DNA of 64,000 nucleotides, taken from the NCBI GenBank assembly GCA_002914845.1, contig JXTC01000150.1, positions 101,635-165,634 on the forward strand. Direction: 5' to 3'. Under the pieces are notes generated by a model that was not told the DNA's origin, did not search any database, and saw only the letters and a list, made by a program, of their open reading frames with translations. A program made the translations under genes and the position numbers. Position 1 is the first letter of the stretch, and each line of letters begins with the position of its first letter. The DNA comes from Trema orientale (taxonomy: Eukaryota; Streptophyta; Magnoliopsida; Rosales; Cannabaceae). Below, piece by piece: positions 34,889 to 47,069 of this stretch.

Positions 34889-35697
34889 TTGGGGGAAAAA
34901 AAAAAAAAAAACCAGGATAGTTTAATCGTTCTACATCGTTTTTTTTTTTCTTTTTTTTCTATTTTTCTTCATCAAGGTATGACAGTCTCTACTCCATAAT
35001 TGCTCCAACTCTTCTTTATCAAAGGAAAATTTTGGGAAAAAACCTAAGCTTTCATTTTCCCCCAAATTTGGATAGCAAAGGGTTTAATCTTCTTCAACAA
35101 CGTGATTCAGGAAAGAATGAGATTTTTATATGATGACGTTCTTCATCTTGAAACAACTATAGGTTTAGAATTTTAGAGAATAGGATTTTTGTATGATAAT
35201 TTATGGGTCTCGTTCTTTCGGGTTAAGGGGTTTTCGTATTGATTATTTTTTTATTTTTAGTTTTGAATTTTACTTTTTTTTTGTTTTGTTTCCCTAATTT
35301 TCTCCATCTAAGAAACCCATAACTGAGTTTACTTTGCATATTTCTTCTAGTATGTTGGAGCATTTTACAGCTTCAGAATACTACGAAGTCTAGGGGGACA
35401 AACTTCCTAATTACGGTAATTTTATTATATTTGCTTGGGTTGTATTTATTAAATAAAAAATTGGTAATGGAGAAAATAATATTTGTTTAAGGGCAAAAAA
35501 TAATACTTTTAGAGTTTCAATACTGTTGGCAACATATAGATCAGTAAAATACATCTACTAGAGTTTACTCATGTTAATATAAGTTATATTGTGAATATTT
35601 TTGTCTAAAAAGTTTTTATAGCTTAAATCTTTTAACTTACTTTGAATCTGCACGTTATTGTGATGATATATATTAGGATTTTTTTATTTTTATTTTT

Positions 35698-38600
35698 TTG
35701 GCAGCTAGAAATGAGCCTTATTTCACAATTAAATATCATCACGGTGGAGACTTTTTTGATAAGATGGGTAGAACTGAGTATCTAAATGGTCAAGTATCTT
35801 ACTTTGACTATTTTACTATTGACACAATCTATAAATTCAAATTAGATCATATACCCAATTTATTAAGGTACTCTTTGCCTATTGGTTTCTGGTTTAAAAA
35901 ACCTGTAATGACATTAGATATGGGCTTGTGAAGATTACCAATGATAAAGAGATTTTGGAGATGGCAAAAAGTGTGAAATCGACTAGGGAAGTTGACCTAT
36001 TTCTTTAATTACCAATGCTAAAAAAGAGCCTACCCTAGTCCAAACCTATACCAAAAGCCAATGTTGGTGGTCTAACAGGAACTAAACCATTACCTACCGA
36101 GGTTGGTCCATCTGAAAGTAATCCTATTATCTTAAGCTCTGATGATGATGTATCTTCAAAGTATAGATTAGAAGATGATAATANNNNNNNNNNNNNNNNN
36201 NNNNNNNNNNNNNNNNNNNNNNNNNNNNNNNNNNNNNNNNNNNNNNNNNNNNNNNNNNNNNNNNNNNNNNNNNNNNNNNNNNNNNNNNNNNNNNNNNNNN
36301 NNNNNNNNNNNNNNNNNNNNNNNNNNNNNNNNNNNNNNNNNNNNNNNNNNNNNNNNNNNNNNNNNNNNNNNNNNNNNNNNNNNNNNNNNNNNNNNNNNNN
36401 NNNNNNNNNNNNNNNNNNNNNNNNNNNNNNNNNNNNNNNNNNNNNNNNNNNNNNNNNNNNNNNNNNNNNNNNNNNNNNNNNNNNNNNNNNNNNNNNNNNN
36501 NNNNNNNNNNNNNNNNNNNNNNNNNNNNNNNNNNNNNNNNNNNNNNNNNNNNNNNNNNNNNNNNNNNNNNNNNNNNNNNNNNNNNNNNNNNNNNNNNNNN
36601 NNNNNNNNNNATGTATCTTCAAAGTATAGATTAGAAGATGATAATAGAGATTGTTATAGGGATTATTATAGAGGTGATGCATTTGCATGGGATTTTGGGG
36701 GAGGTTATTATGACTTTTTATATGATGATTGGAACCCTTTTGAATTTGATGCTCCTCCTAGAAGAAAGTCAAGTGTTGTGATTACTGAATTGGAAGATAA
36801 CCTCCCTCCTCCTCGAAAAAAGTCAGGGGTTGTGATAAAGGAGTTAGACGATGACCCCCCTCTTAAAAGAAAAAACGAAATAAGTCCTCAACCTCCTCTT
36901 GAAAGCCAATCCAATCAACTCCAAATTCCAATTAGGAATCCACAAAATAATACAACTGGAGGAGATCATTTAGGAGTGGATAACGAGTTTCATGATGAAG
37001 CTTATATTCAAGATGAGGCTCTTTTTATCTATGATGAGCAGGTTTTCAATGAGAATAACCAGTGGAATAGTGTTTTTGGGGTTGGAGGAAATGGTGCAGC
37101 AGAATGTATTGATAGAGATTCTAATTTTAAAGGAGATATTAGAAATGTTAGCCATAAAGATGAGGGATGTAATGGACTAAGAGTAGCTCTAGTATTCAAT
37201 GAGAATATAGACATGGCCACCCCTGTATTTCAGTTAGGTAAGTCACTTGTCTCAAATTTTGTTTTGTTTTTTTTTTTTTTTGGTCAAATTTTTTGCTTTA
37301 AATTCATTACTATGGTTCTTAACATGTGCTTAAGCAGAATAATATTAAATACTCTATTTGTTCTATTATAACATCTTGTTGTCAAATGTGTATCAGATAT
37401 AGAATTTGGATCAATCAAAGTACGTAAAGATGCTATAAGAGCGTATGCTATCAAGAATATTTAAGCTATCAAATATTCCAAGAATGATAAGCTAAGGGTA
37501 CAGATTATTTAAGCTGAAGGTTGCCCATTCTTACTTTATGCAAGAGTAATAGCAGACAAGGTCACTGTTAAAGTGAGGAAGTTGCAATCTCAACATGATT
37601 GTGGACTAGTCTTCAATAATCCGAGATTGGATTCTACATTGTTGTCCAATAAATACCTCAGCCAATTTAGATCTGAACCAAACTTATCGAGGACCACATT
37701 TTCGGAGCTGGTACAAGAAGAGTGTACAACTGCTGTGTCAAGAATGCAGTATTATAGAGCTAGAGAAAAGGCCCTGAAAGTGATAAGAGGTACTGTAAAA
37801 GAACAATATGAGTTGCTTCAAGATTACTGTGATGAGTTGTTGAGAACTAATGTGGACAACACTGTTAAGTTGAAAACAAAGCTTAAAAGGAAGAATAAGA
37901 GAGTGTTTCAGAGAATTTATATATGTTTGGCAGCTTATAAAGAAGGGTTTCTGGCTAGTTGTAGAAGATTAATTGGGTTAGATGGTTGTTTCTTAAAAAG
38001 AGAGCAAAGTGGCCAGATTTTAGCTACTATGGAATTGGATGGAAATAACTCCATATTTCCTATTGTATTTGCTGTTGTCAAAGTAGAGAACAAGTCATCA
38101 TGGACCTGGTTCTTGGAATTACTTGCAAATGACTTGAAAATTGAAAATACAAGTGCATGGACTTTTATAAGTGATAGACAGAAGGGATTGGTTGATGCAA
38201 TTAACAAGATTAGTCAATGTTCTGAGAAAAGGTTCTATCTACACCATATATATAACAATTTCAAAGCTAAACATAAGGGCTTAGCTCTTAAAAACCATGT
38301 ATGGGCATGTGCAACAACAACAACTATCCCACAGTTTCAAACAGTGATGGCCAAATTAAAAGCCGTTGATGAATCAACATGGAAGTAGTTGAATGAGAAG
38401 CCACTAACTCAATGGAGTAGACGTCACTTCCAAGCACTTAATAAGCGTGATCTTCTACTTCATAACATTTGTGAAGCCTTTGATAGTGTTATTCTCCATG
38501 CATGAGATAAGCTCATTATCACAATGCTGGAAAGTATCTGATGTTATTTGATGACTAGGATGGCCAAGAAAAGGGCAAAACTTGATAATTGGAAGACATC

Positions 38601-39411
38601 AGTTAGTCCAAGAATTCTAAAGCTTCTTGAGATAAATAAAAATTTGGGTCAGTGTGTATGGCTACTTGGGCAGGTGGACTCATATTTTAAGTAAAGAATA
38701 TCAAAACTTGAGATCAATTTGCAGTGGACTTAGATGCACAACAATACAGCTATTGCAAGCACCAATTGAGTGAAATATCATGTGAACATGCTCCAATGTG
38801 CATATTGGACAGAAAGTTAGACATGTTCAATTTTTTACATCGTTGCTATGGGAAAGAGACATTGATCAAGGCATACACTCTAATCATCAAGCCCACAAGT
38901 AGTCCTAATTTCTAGCCAAATACAAAGCAACAACCAATCATAGAACCAGAAAATAAGAAATAACCAGGATATCCTAAAAAAAATGATGAAAAGAGCATGA
39001 GGAATTACAGCCAAGTACATCGACACTACGAAGGTTTGGTATGGTCATGAAGTACAAGCACTGTGACCAAAATGGATATAACACAAGAATCTGTGATCTT
39101 CATTATAAACCTCCGAAAAAAACTAAAGCTTTAGCTAAAGGTCAAGTGCAAGTCAATCTGAAAGTTCAGCTCAAGCACAACCAAAATACGCCCTGGGATG
39201 GCCCAGAAGAAAGGAAGTCCTCGAAAGAAAAGTCAGGTAATATTCTTCTTGTTGTAATATGATTAGTAACTAGTTTTTGATATACATTTGTCTTCTAGTA
39301 ATTTGTTTTTTTTTTCCCCACTCTCTAATATAGGTTGGAATGAAGCAACAACCATCGAAAAGGAATGCTAAGCAGCAAATTGGAACTGCTGGTTCTAGTG
39401 GTGCAACCTAA
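35698..39411 (+). pseudogene. MuDR-family transposase (broken)
   Basis: Domains in order: N-terminal PB1-like domain FTIKYHHGGDFFDKMGRTEY (about 35723-35931); an acidic, proline-rich linker with two repeats of the VVITELEDNLPPPRKKSG type (36611-37250); a probable intron with a T-rich stretch (about 37238-37396); the Mutator DNA-binding domain (KDAIRAYAIKN, KNDKLRVQ, EGCPFLLYAR; 37397-37610); the MULE transposase core (37573-38388) with IGLDGCFL (first Asp, residue 137 of that frame), FISDRQKGL (second Asp, residue 201) and FYLHHIYNNFK; a SWIM-type zinc finger (CKHQLSEISCEHA, about 38753-38795); and a CCHC-like knuckle (CDQNGYNTRIC, about 39060). Stop codons interrupt it after residue DMGL (35931), at 36006, in the DNA-binding domain, after 38388 and in the C-terminal part, so it is not functional as read. 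Confidence 0.88.
36184..36610. other. Assembly gap (427 N) flanked by a 36-bp direct repeat
   Basis: Bases 36148-36183 and 36611-36646 are the same sequence (ATGTATCTTCAAAGTATAGA, then TTAGAAGATGATAATA). The gap is probably spurious; the two contig ends overlap. Confidence 0.85.
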
Positions 39412-41013
39412 AGTAACCATGGGCTGTTGGTGCAACATAGTACACCCATTTTATAGGACTGCTTCTTTTAAACTATTGCCATGTTTTTTGATAATCCTTT
39501 TGGGACATATTGCCATGTTTTTTAATAATATTTTTGGGATATATTTTTATGAATAGAATTGGTACATATTTTGTCTATAACAGGATCATATGAGATCCAT
39601 GTTATTGGGTAGGATCCCTGTATATGATATTCAGACATGGTAGATGATAGGTATATAATATGGTGTAATTGACTACAAGTTTTTTAGGTATACAAATAAT
39701 ATGTACATGACATATATTGTATAACAGGAACCTTTGACTATTTGGAATCGTTTAATGGAAATGAAAGCCCATTTAATACCATCTTTATTTTTTTCAAGCA
39801 ATTATTTCCTATGCTTTATTTTGGAATCATCATATTTGTATAGTAGGAATATTAACCATATTGTTTTATAGTGTGAATGTCATATTTGGCTGATTTTATG
39901 TCATTTATACGGTAGCTTGAAGTTGTGTTTGGTTATTTTTGCCATTTAGAGCTTTGCTCAGTCTTTGATGCTATTTAAATAATTGTGAATAGAAAGATTT
40001 GTAGCTTTTGAGTTTCAATATAACCTATATAGAACCTGAAACCTCTTTCTTTGTTTTACTGGGAAAATTCGTTTCTCCTAATATTGGAATTTATACACAG
40101 CTCTGTTTAAAATGGTGACTTATCTTCTAAACTAGCTTGATTAAATGGATAGAACAGGTAACGAATAACTAAGTGGAGCAATTAACATATTAACTTGATT
40201 CATTATAAGGTAATTTTTTTGGGTAATTTCACTAATTAATTAATTTCGCAATTTAATCAAAAACTAATTCATTCATACATGCATTAAGCAACATTGTGCA
40301 TTACAGTAAAATGCCAATAATGTTAGACACCCACTAGCGAATACAACTAAATCAGAATAAAGTACAAATTCATTACCCAAATTCTTCCATTACCCAAAAC
40401 CAGAGTAACTTCTTCCATTATCAAAAGCAGAGTTTAAAAAACTCATTTATCAATAGAACTACTAGCACAAAAAAAAAAAAAAAAACGATAGAAACATCCT
40501 TCTTCCAACTAAGCTTTAAATTCAGCAATATCAAACCTAAAGCATCAACCAAATCAACAAAATGGCAGCTGCAATTAGGTGCATGAAAACTCTCTTTTTT
40601 TATGTTCCTCCTCTTTTAAGCTCCAAATTCTCTGATTCAAGTCTCTTTATATTACGTAACAAACCTGAAATAATTTGCTTAGATCTCTCACACATTAGAG
40701 GGTCAATTCATTCAAAGTACCCACAATCTCCATTTGCTATTATAGAAATAAATAAATAATTAAGTTGTGTTAGTTTATATACAAACCTAGAAAAAAAAAT
40801 AGAAATTTCTTACTTTCTTCTTGTAGCAAGCGAAAAACCTTCTTTCGGGGTTTAAATCAGCCCATGAAGTTTTAATTTCAACTCTGTGGCCACAGCTGCA
40901 GACTTGAGCCTCCATTTTTTTGACCTAATTTGAGCTTCAATGGAGAGACTTCTCTCTCTTCTTTCTTTAGCTGTAAAGAAGTAAGGTATTTCATGCCCTT
41001 TTTTTTTTTTTCA

Positions 41014-41203
41014 GCGTATACCCATAGGAAGAAGGTCATGCGCCTAGCACGTGGTCATTTAACGCCACTTTTAGAAGGAGAATTGCCCAAGGATTAACAT
41101 GTGATGGAAACCAATAGTTTGAGGATTCAAGTGCTATAAAAAAATGTTGGGGATCTAAGTGATACATTGGGAAAAGTTTGGGGATCATAGGTGATATTTT
41201 CCC
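41014..41203. repeat. MULE right terminal inverted repeat
   Basis: Inverse of 34698-34888. Begins at about GCGTATACCCATAGGAAGAA and ends GTGATATTTTCCC. Confidence 0.88.
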
Positions 41204-41514
41204 TAAAAATAATAATAAAAAGGACAATAATACAACACGTGAGCTGACAAATGACAATGGTCTATGACGGCAAGCTGCATAAGTGGTCAGGATACCATTT
41301 GCTCACTAAAACGAAATTAAAAAAAAAAAAAAAAAAAGAAAGCTATTTTTCATTTTTATTTTTATTTATTATTATTTTTGGAATAATAGTTAAAAAAAGG
41401 GGAAAAAAAAAAAGAAAGAAACTTATGGATTACAATAAAGAGGTTCTTTCTCTTTTTTTTCTCTGCATTCAGAATAAGAAAATAGTGAGTTCACCATCAC
41501 TCCAGCCAAAAGAT

Positions 41515-41661
41515 ACTCCTTCTTCTTCTTCTTCTTCTACTTCTTCTTCTTCTGAGTGAAAAGACGATACGGAATATGTCTAAGTGACCTCTGACTCTCA
41601 GACCCAGAACCGGAAGAAGATCTCTAGAGAGAGAAACAAGAGCTAGAGAGAGAGAGAAAAG
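41515..41661 (+). promoter_or_regulatory. TTC/GA-rich leader of the ABHD17-like gene
   Basis: A (TTC)n tract (41518-41555) is followed by GAGA-rich sequence (AGAGAGAGAAACAAGAGC then TAGAGAGAGAGAGA) right up to the ATG. TTC and GAGA tracts of this kind are common in plant leaders and core promoters without a TATA box. Confidence 0.5.
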
Positions 41662-44600
41662 ATGGGTGGTGTTACTTCATCCATGGCTGCCAAATTCGCT
41701 TTCTTCCCACCAAACCCGCCATCTTACAAGGTGATTACAGACGAAGCCACCGGACTTTTGCTCTTAGACCCTTTTTCCCACCGCGAAAACGTCGACGTTT
41801 TGAAGCTTCCCACACGCCGCGGCACGGAGATCGTGGCTGTCTATATTCGTTACCCCATGGCCTCTTCCACCGTTCTGTACTCTCATGGCAACGCCGCCGA
41901 TATTGGTCAAATGTATGAGCTTTTCATTGACCTCAGCATCCACTTGCGTGTCAATATCATGGGGTAACTTCACTCTCTTTCTTTCTCTGCTCTTTACTAC
42001 GTTTCTGAAGATTTTGTTGTTTTTTTTTTTTAAATCAAAAAAGATTTTGTTGTTACGGCATGAAATTTGTACGTGTGTTAAGATTTTTTTTTTTTTTCAT
42101 TTTTAGAATGTGTATTGATGAAATTTTGGTGAATTAGGAGTACCCTTTTGGGTTTTTTTAAAAATGAAATCTTGAGTTAGAATGAGTATATTGTGAGTTT
42201 GATGTGTGACTGGGTTCTAGGAATTAGACTTCTAGTAATGCAAATTTTGGTGGGTTTTGATGATAGTTTTTTAGTTAATGATAATCTTTGTTACTTGATG
42301 AAAGGGGGTGTAATTTGAATTTCTGTGGAGAATGAGGTCCTCAAAGTTTGAAAATTGTTTATTTAAGCTAAATGAGGAACTTAAATAAGATAGGTTTTCG
42401 TATTTTCTGTGGATCTGTAACATGTTCGTCTTAGAGTTTAAATCGTGTTAAGTTATTCGTAGATCTTTTCGGTTTCTTCCATTGATGGAAAGTGATGAAG
42501 GTTATGGAAAGTTCTTATGAAGTGCTGCATCTACTGATTAAACGTAGTTTGGTAATTGGATACCAAGGGTAACTTGCAATTAGAGACAGATATGAGTTAA
42601 CTTTCGTCGGTTACTTCTTGTGTTACTTCTGGGATCCAAACTATAATGGGCTGAGGAAGCTTCATAAATGCAGATAAAAAGTGAGTGAACCTAAATTTAC
42701 ATGGTTGGAGCTGGTGGATTATATGCTTTGAGGTTATAATGCAACGATGCAGAAGTTAGTTGAGTACTTGGGTAGAGTTGCCTTTGGAAGATGTAAAGAC
42801 AAAGTCTTTTGTTTTCTGGAGTTGATAGGTCCCTTTAGCTTAAGAAAATGCTTCGAGTTTGACACAAATTAGCTTTCGTATTGTTCATGAGAAAGAGGTG
42901 TAATGCAACAATCCATTAATCTATATGAATTTTCCCCCTCATTTGCTGTGTAAGTGGCCCATCGACCAAAATCTAGATGAAAACCTTACTTGAAAAAACC
43001 AAGCATAGGAATTAGTGATGGGGGATGGGGTCACTGGGCTTTGAACTCCAAAAGAGTAAGATAACATGGGCTCTAAAACCATGTTGACTTACCACAAAAT
43101 CCAGCATAAACTTGTGGGAAACATATCTAACAATTTATATAGTCAATACGACACAAGTTAACATGTCCAAGACCATTACAAGAAGAGGAATGTTGTCCTT
43201 TGTTCTCCAAATTTCTTGAGTTTTCCTTACTACGAGGTGAAAACTGGTAAAGCAGAGCCTTGGTTAGGAGTGTCAAATTCAAATCTGAACTGGAATTTCT
43301 GTATATATTGTTTATCCTTAATATTTCTCCTGTTTGTTTTTGGAGTATGTTTAATTGCAAATTGCAACTACATGTAGACCTTATTTTTGTTTCAAGTCCT
43401 TGCACTAGAAGATATACTTTTGAAATATTTTTTTGTTGAAAAAATAAACCGGAAACAATTCTTATTTTCCTTGCTTAAATTTATGCAGGTATGATTACTC
43501 TGGATATGGGCAGTCAACAGGAAAGGTAATTTCTGCTAGAACATTAATCTAGTTGTTGTAGTCTTAATTTTTAACTGATACCTGAAGTCGATGTATTTAC
43601 CTTTCTGCAGCCAAGTGAGCAGAATACTTATGCAGACATTGAAGCTGCATATAAGTGTCTTGAAGAGACCTATGGTGCTAAGCAGGAAGACATAGTCCTG
43701 TATGGTCAATCTGTTGGAAGTGGACCTACTGTAGATCTTGCTTCTCGTTTGCCTCGGCTAAGAGCTATTGTTCTGCACAGCCCCATTCTTTCAGGTTTAA
43801 GAGTCATGTATCCTGTGAAGCGCACATACTGGTTTGACATCTATAAGGTCAAAATCTTATATAACAAACTTTCTTTGATGATTTTCATTAAATAGTTGAT
43901 GGCTCTCATGTGTTTTATACCTGAAACCTATTTTACTTGGATGTGCAGAACATAGACAAAATCCCTCTCGTCAAATGTCCTGTACTTGTAATACATGTAA
44001 GTACTATAGTATGATACTTTGCTTTTGCCATGTGAATGTGGTGATTGTGAAATCTTACTGTTTACCGAGGTGTCACATGATATATCGATTTTTAGCCTTT
44101 CAAAAAGGACTTTTTGTTGCATGATCGTCTTTATGTATGTAGCCTTACTCTGGACGGTTGGGATTCGTTGGAAATAAAGGACACCATAGTTTGATGAAAT
44201 GCAACTAAAACCAAATAACAGGAGAGGAGACCCAAAATAGATGTGGAATAAGAGTTTCTTTTGGCTAAGTAAAGACACATGATCCCAACTGTAAAGAAAG
44301 GTGTATGATAGGATATGCAATTGATATGGAGTATCAGAAGAGGGCTTTGTTAAGAATTGAGATGAGTTTATAAGTTGAGTAAGAGTATGATATAAAAAGG
44401 GCATGGCTTAGGTTGAGTTTTCAGAAATTGTACTAGTAAGGTGTGCTGCTTCTTGGACTTGTTTCTCTCGATATTAGAAGTTTCTTTCTAAGTCTGCACA
44501 ATATTTGGATAATGTTATTCCTGTGTTCGCATTTTTGCTATTGTTTTGCAGGGAACGGCTGATGAAGTTGTCGATTGTTCTCATGGCAAGCAACTTTGGG

Positions 44601-45046
44601 AACTCTGTCAAGAGAAATATGAACCTTTATGGCTTAAGGGAGGAAATCATTGTGATTTGGAACTGTATCCAGAATATATAAGGCATCTCAAGAAGTTCAT
44701 ATCAACAGTAGAAAAATCGCCTTCACGAAGGTTTACTTCAAGAAGAAGCACAGATCGTATCGAACATTCCAGACGGAGTACTGACTGTTATGAGGCTCCA
44801 AGGAAGAGTACTGACCGGAGAGAGAAACCAAGGAAAAGCGTCGATAGGCCTCCGGACAAGCTGAAAATTCATGAATACAAGTTTAATAACATTGACAAGC
44901 TAGAAAAGTACAGACTCTCTTTTGATCAAATGGAGAGGTCACGGAGAAGTGTGGAATACCATGAAAAATCTAGGAGAAGCGTTGACCAACAGCTAGAAAA
45001 AGCTCGGAAGAGTGTTGACTGGTTGGATAGAATTCGAGCTGCTTAA
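41662..45046 (+). CDS. ABHD17-like alpha/beta hydrolase with a basic RRST/VD-repeat tail, 5 exons, 372 aa
   Basis: Exons: 41662-41963, 43489-43525, 43611-43847, 43949-43996, 44552-45046; GT-AG, phases fit. The animal ABHD17 enzymes are depalmitoylases of membrane proteins. Plant relatives are widespread but their substrates are poorly known, so the activity is inferred. Seen here: MGGVTSS at the start, a good N-myristoylation signal (Gly2); the oxyanion segment HGNAAD (75-80); nucleophile Ser147 in GQSVGSG; Asp212 in GTADEVVD; His241 in GGNHCD. The catalytic triad is complete. The last 110 residues are a basic tail with seven copies of an R/K-R/K-S-T/V-D/E motif (from about 272, 282, 292, 302, 339, 349, 360), possible phosphorylation sites. 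Intron 1 is 1.5 kb. Confidence 0.93.
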
Positions 45047-47041
45047 ATTTTTTTTTTTTTGGTACACACGTTTGGTTCTTGGGGAAGTTGGACAGAAACA
45101 TAGAAACAGGGGGAAAATGAGAAAATTATATGGGATCTAACTTGTGTTTATCATGTTCAGTTTTTTTAAAAAAAAAACAAGAAAAAGGAACTAAATCACG
45201 GTTTCATAATGTGTCTGTTGTTGTTTTGTAATTTCTTAAAATAACTCTGTTATGGCTTGTAGAGTTTTATATGGTGGGATTTGTTATTCTTGATTATTAG
45301 TGGAAAGAACTCTGACCTCTTTGTTTTTCCATTACTGAGGGGAATGAAATGAAAGCTCATTGTTAATAAACATAATATACAGGAACATGACATTTCTCTT
45401 TTATGCTTTTCTTTCTTTCATAATATTCTTAAAGCTTAGCTTTGATAGAGACTACTCTAGGATGGAATTTTGGCTCACTCATGAAAGCTCCCCATAGCTG
45501 CATAGCAGCCTTTTATCTACAACATTTTGTGTGTCTAGAAATTATTTGAGATGTGTAGCCTTTAGGAGAAAAAACAATACTCACTTATTGAGTTTTGTCA
45601 CCGTTTCGTTTTCGTGTCAAACTCGTTTTCGTGTCAAACAATATATACTGGGATCTTATCATTTTTATACTTGTATTTTGACAATTTGTTTAATTTATAT
45701 CTTGTGTTTTGGTCATTATTAACATTAATATTTAGATTTAAAATTTATTACAAATTTATACTTTGATACCAATTTAGAGTAGTTAATATACCAAGATGAT
45801 TTAATAAATTTATTCTCTGATTAGTTTTTATACCGTTTATAAACAGCATTTTGGTAAATTAACTATTCTAAATTAGTGTCAGATTTCAAATCTAATGGTT
45901 AATGTTAATAATAACCAAAATATAAGGTATAATTTGAACAAAACATCAAAATACAATGTATAAAAATGATAATATCTCTATATATATGGTCAGACTCTAA
46001 TAGTAATTTTGACATTTACTTATTAACAGTAAATTTTAACGGTTTTGATTTTGTGATTGGTTGGCCAACAAAATTTAGAGTTTTTATTATACTTATCGAT
46101 AGTTATTTGTATATAATTTAAAGGAATCTGGCATGATTGCCCACTGAATTAAAAGGACATTAGTTTTTGAAATTCAATTAGCACATCGCTACACTAATCA
46201 AAATTAAACATAAATAAATTAAAAAAATGTTTATTTTATTAAAATACACTTTGAAAAAGGTTCTAGTTTTCTCAATTTATTAAGTTAATCCAATTTCGTT
46301 TTGGAGTTTTATACTATTAGAGATGTGTAGCTTACTGCCTACATGTAAATCTTAAGATATGAGGCTCTATTAGTATCGTGGTGCCTATGAGTTACACTAT
46401 CGTACCTAGTAGGGCATAAATGAAAGGTCTCAAACTTAATCATTAAATTGTGTGTTTGTCTTAGTTTCAACCTTGAACTTAAAGTTTCAAATGTCACAAT
46501 TTTTCTACCATAAATTATGTTCTTTTCTTAATCAGTTTTGATTTGTGGTTTATAGCAAGATTGTTCGAAATATCAAATTAAGATTTGAGACCAAAACTGA
46601 GGGAAAAGGCACATTTTGTGGGCTGCAAATGTATCATACTATCATTTGAAGGTTTAGGGACCACAATAATATAGAAGTAATTTAGGATCAATTTAGAACA
46701 CAAGATTACGCTTATAATTATTTTTTGAAAGAAGACCAATGTTTTTTTTCTCTTTGCAATTGCAATTACGGCAAGAAATGCATTCGCGGGTTATTTATTT
46801 ATTAACTTATTTTAACGGAGGAAATTACGCTTCACCCACATTCGCAGGTACTGATTTTTGGAAATGAAGTGATATACATGGCAATTCAAAACGACTTTGA
46901 TGGACATTTTAGTAAAATTACATAGAACAAAAATTTATATACCGAAAATACCCCTCTACATGTCATTCTTCCTTTGAAAGAGGACGATCGATTACTTACT
47001 CCACCTCTTCACAAAAAAACCTAACTAAACCTCCCTCGATC
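45047..47041. other. Intergenic between the hydrolase gene and ATG16
   Basis: Holds MITE family C copy B (45650-45976) and otherwise AT-rich DNA with no coding signal. The last 100 bp before 47070 is the ATG16 leader region, richer in C. Confidence 0.6.
45650..45976. mobile_element. MITE family C, copy B
   Basis: GGGATCTTATCATTTTTATA at the left is mirrored by AATGTATAAAAATGATAATA at the right. Further inward, TTTTGGTCATTATTAACATT mirrors AATGTTAATAATAACCAAAA. It is the uninterrupted relative of 22379-23272 and shows what that copy looked like before the two insertions. Confidence 0.85.
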
Positions 47042-47069
47042 GCTCAAAAATCTTCCCAGTTCGATCGTT

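Larger units (their letters stand above)
34698..41203 (+). mobile_element. Mutator-like DNA transposon (MULE), 6.5 kb, complete ends
   Basis: Flanked by the perfect 9-bp duplication TAAAAATAA (34689-34697 and 41204-41212). Terminal inverted repeats are about 190 bp (34698-34888 and 41014-41203): the left begins GGAAAAATATCACATAAGGT and the right ends GGTGATATTTTCCC, with long matches inward (CCCCAAACTTTTCCCA, GTGTATCACTTA, TAGCACTTGAATCC, TAAATGACCA, ATGACCTTCTTCC). It encodes a MuDR-type transposase (35698-39411, plus strand). A 427-N gap (36184-36610) lies inside. About 1.6 kb of AT-rich non-coding DNA separates the transposase from the right repeat. Confidence 0.93.

Noticed and set aside
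43015-43095. tRNA-like or SINE-like words in the ABHD17 intron (GGGCTTTGAACTCC)
   Set aside because: Only a weak box B look-alike, with no box A at the right distance.
46410-46700. Possible further MITE
   Set aside because: No inverted ends or target duplication could be matched.
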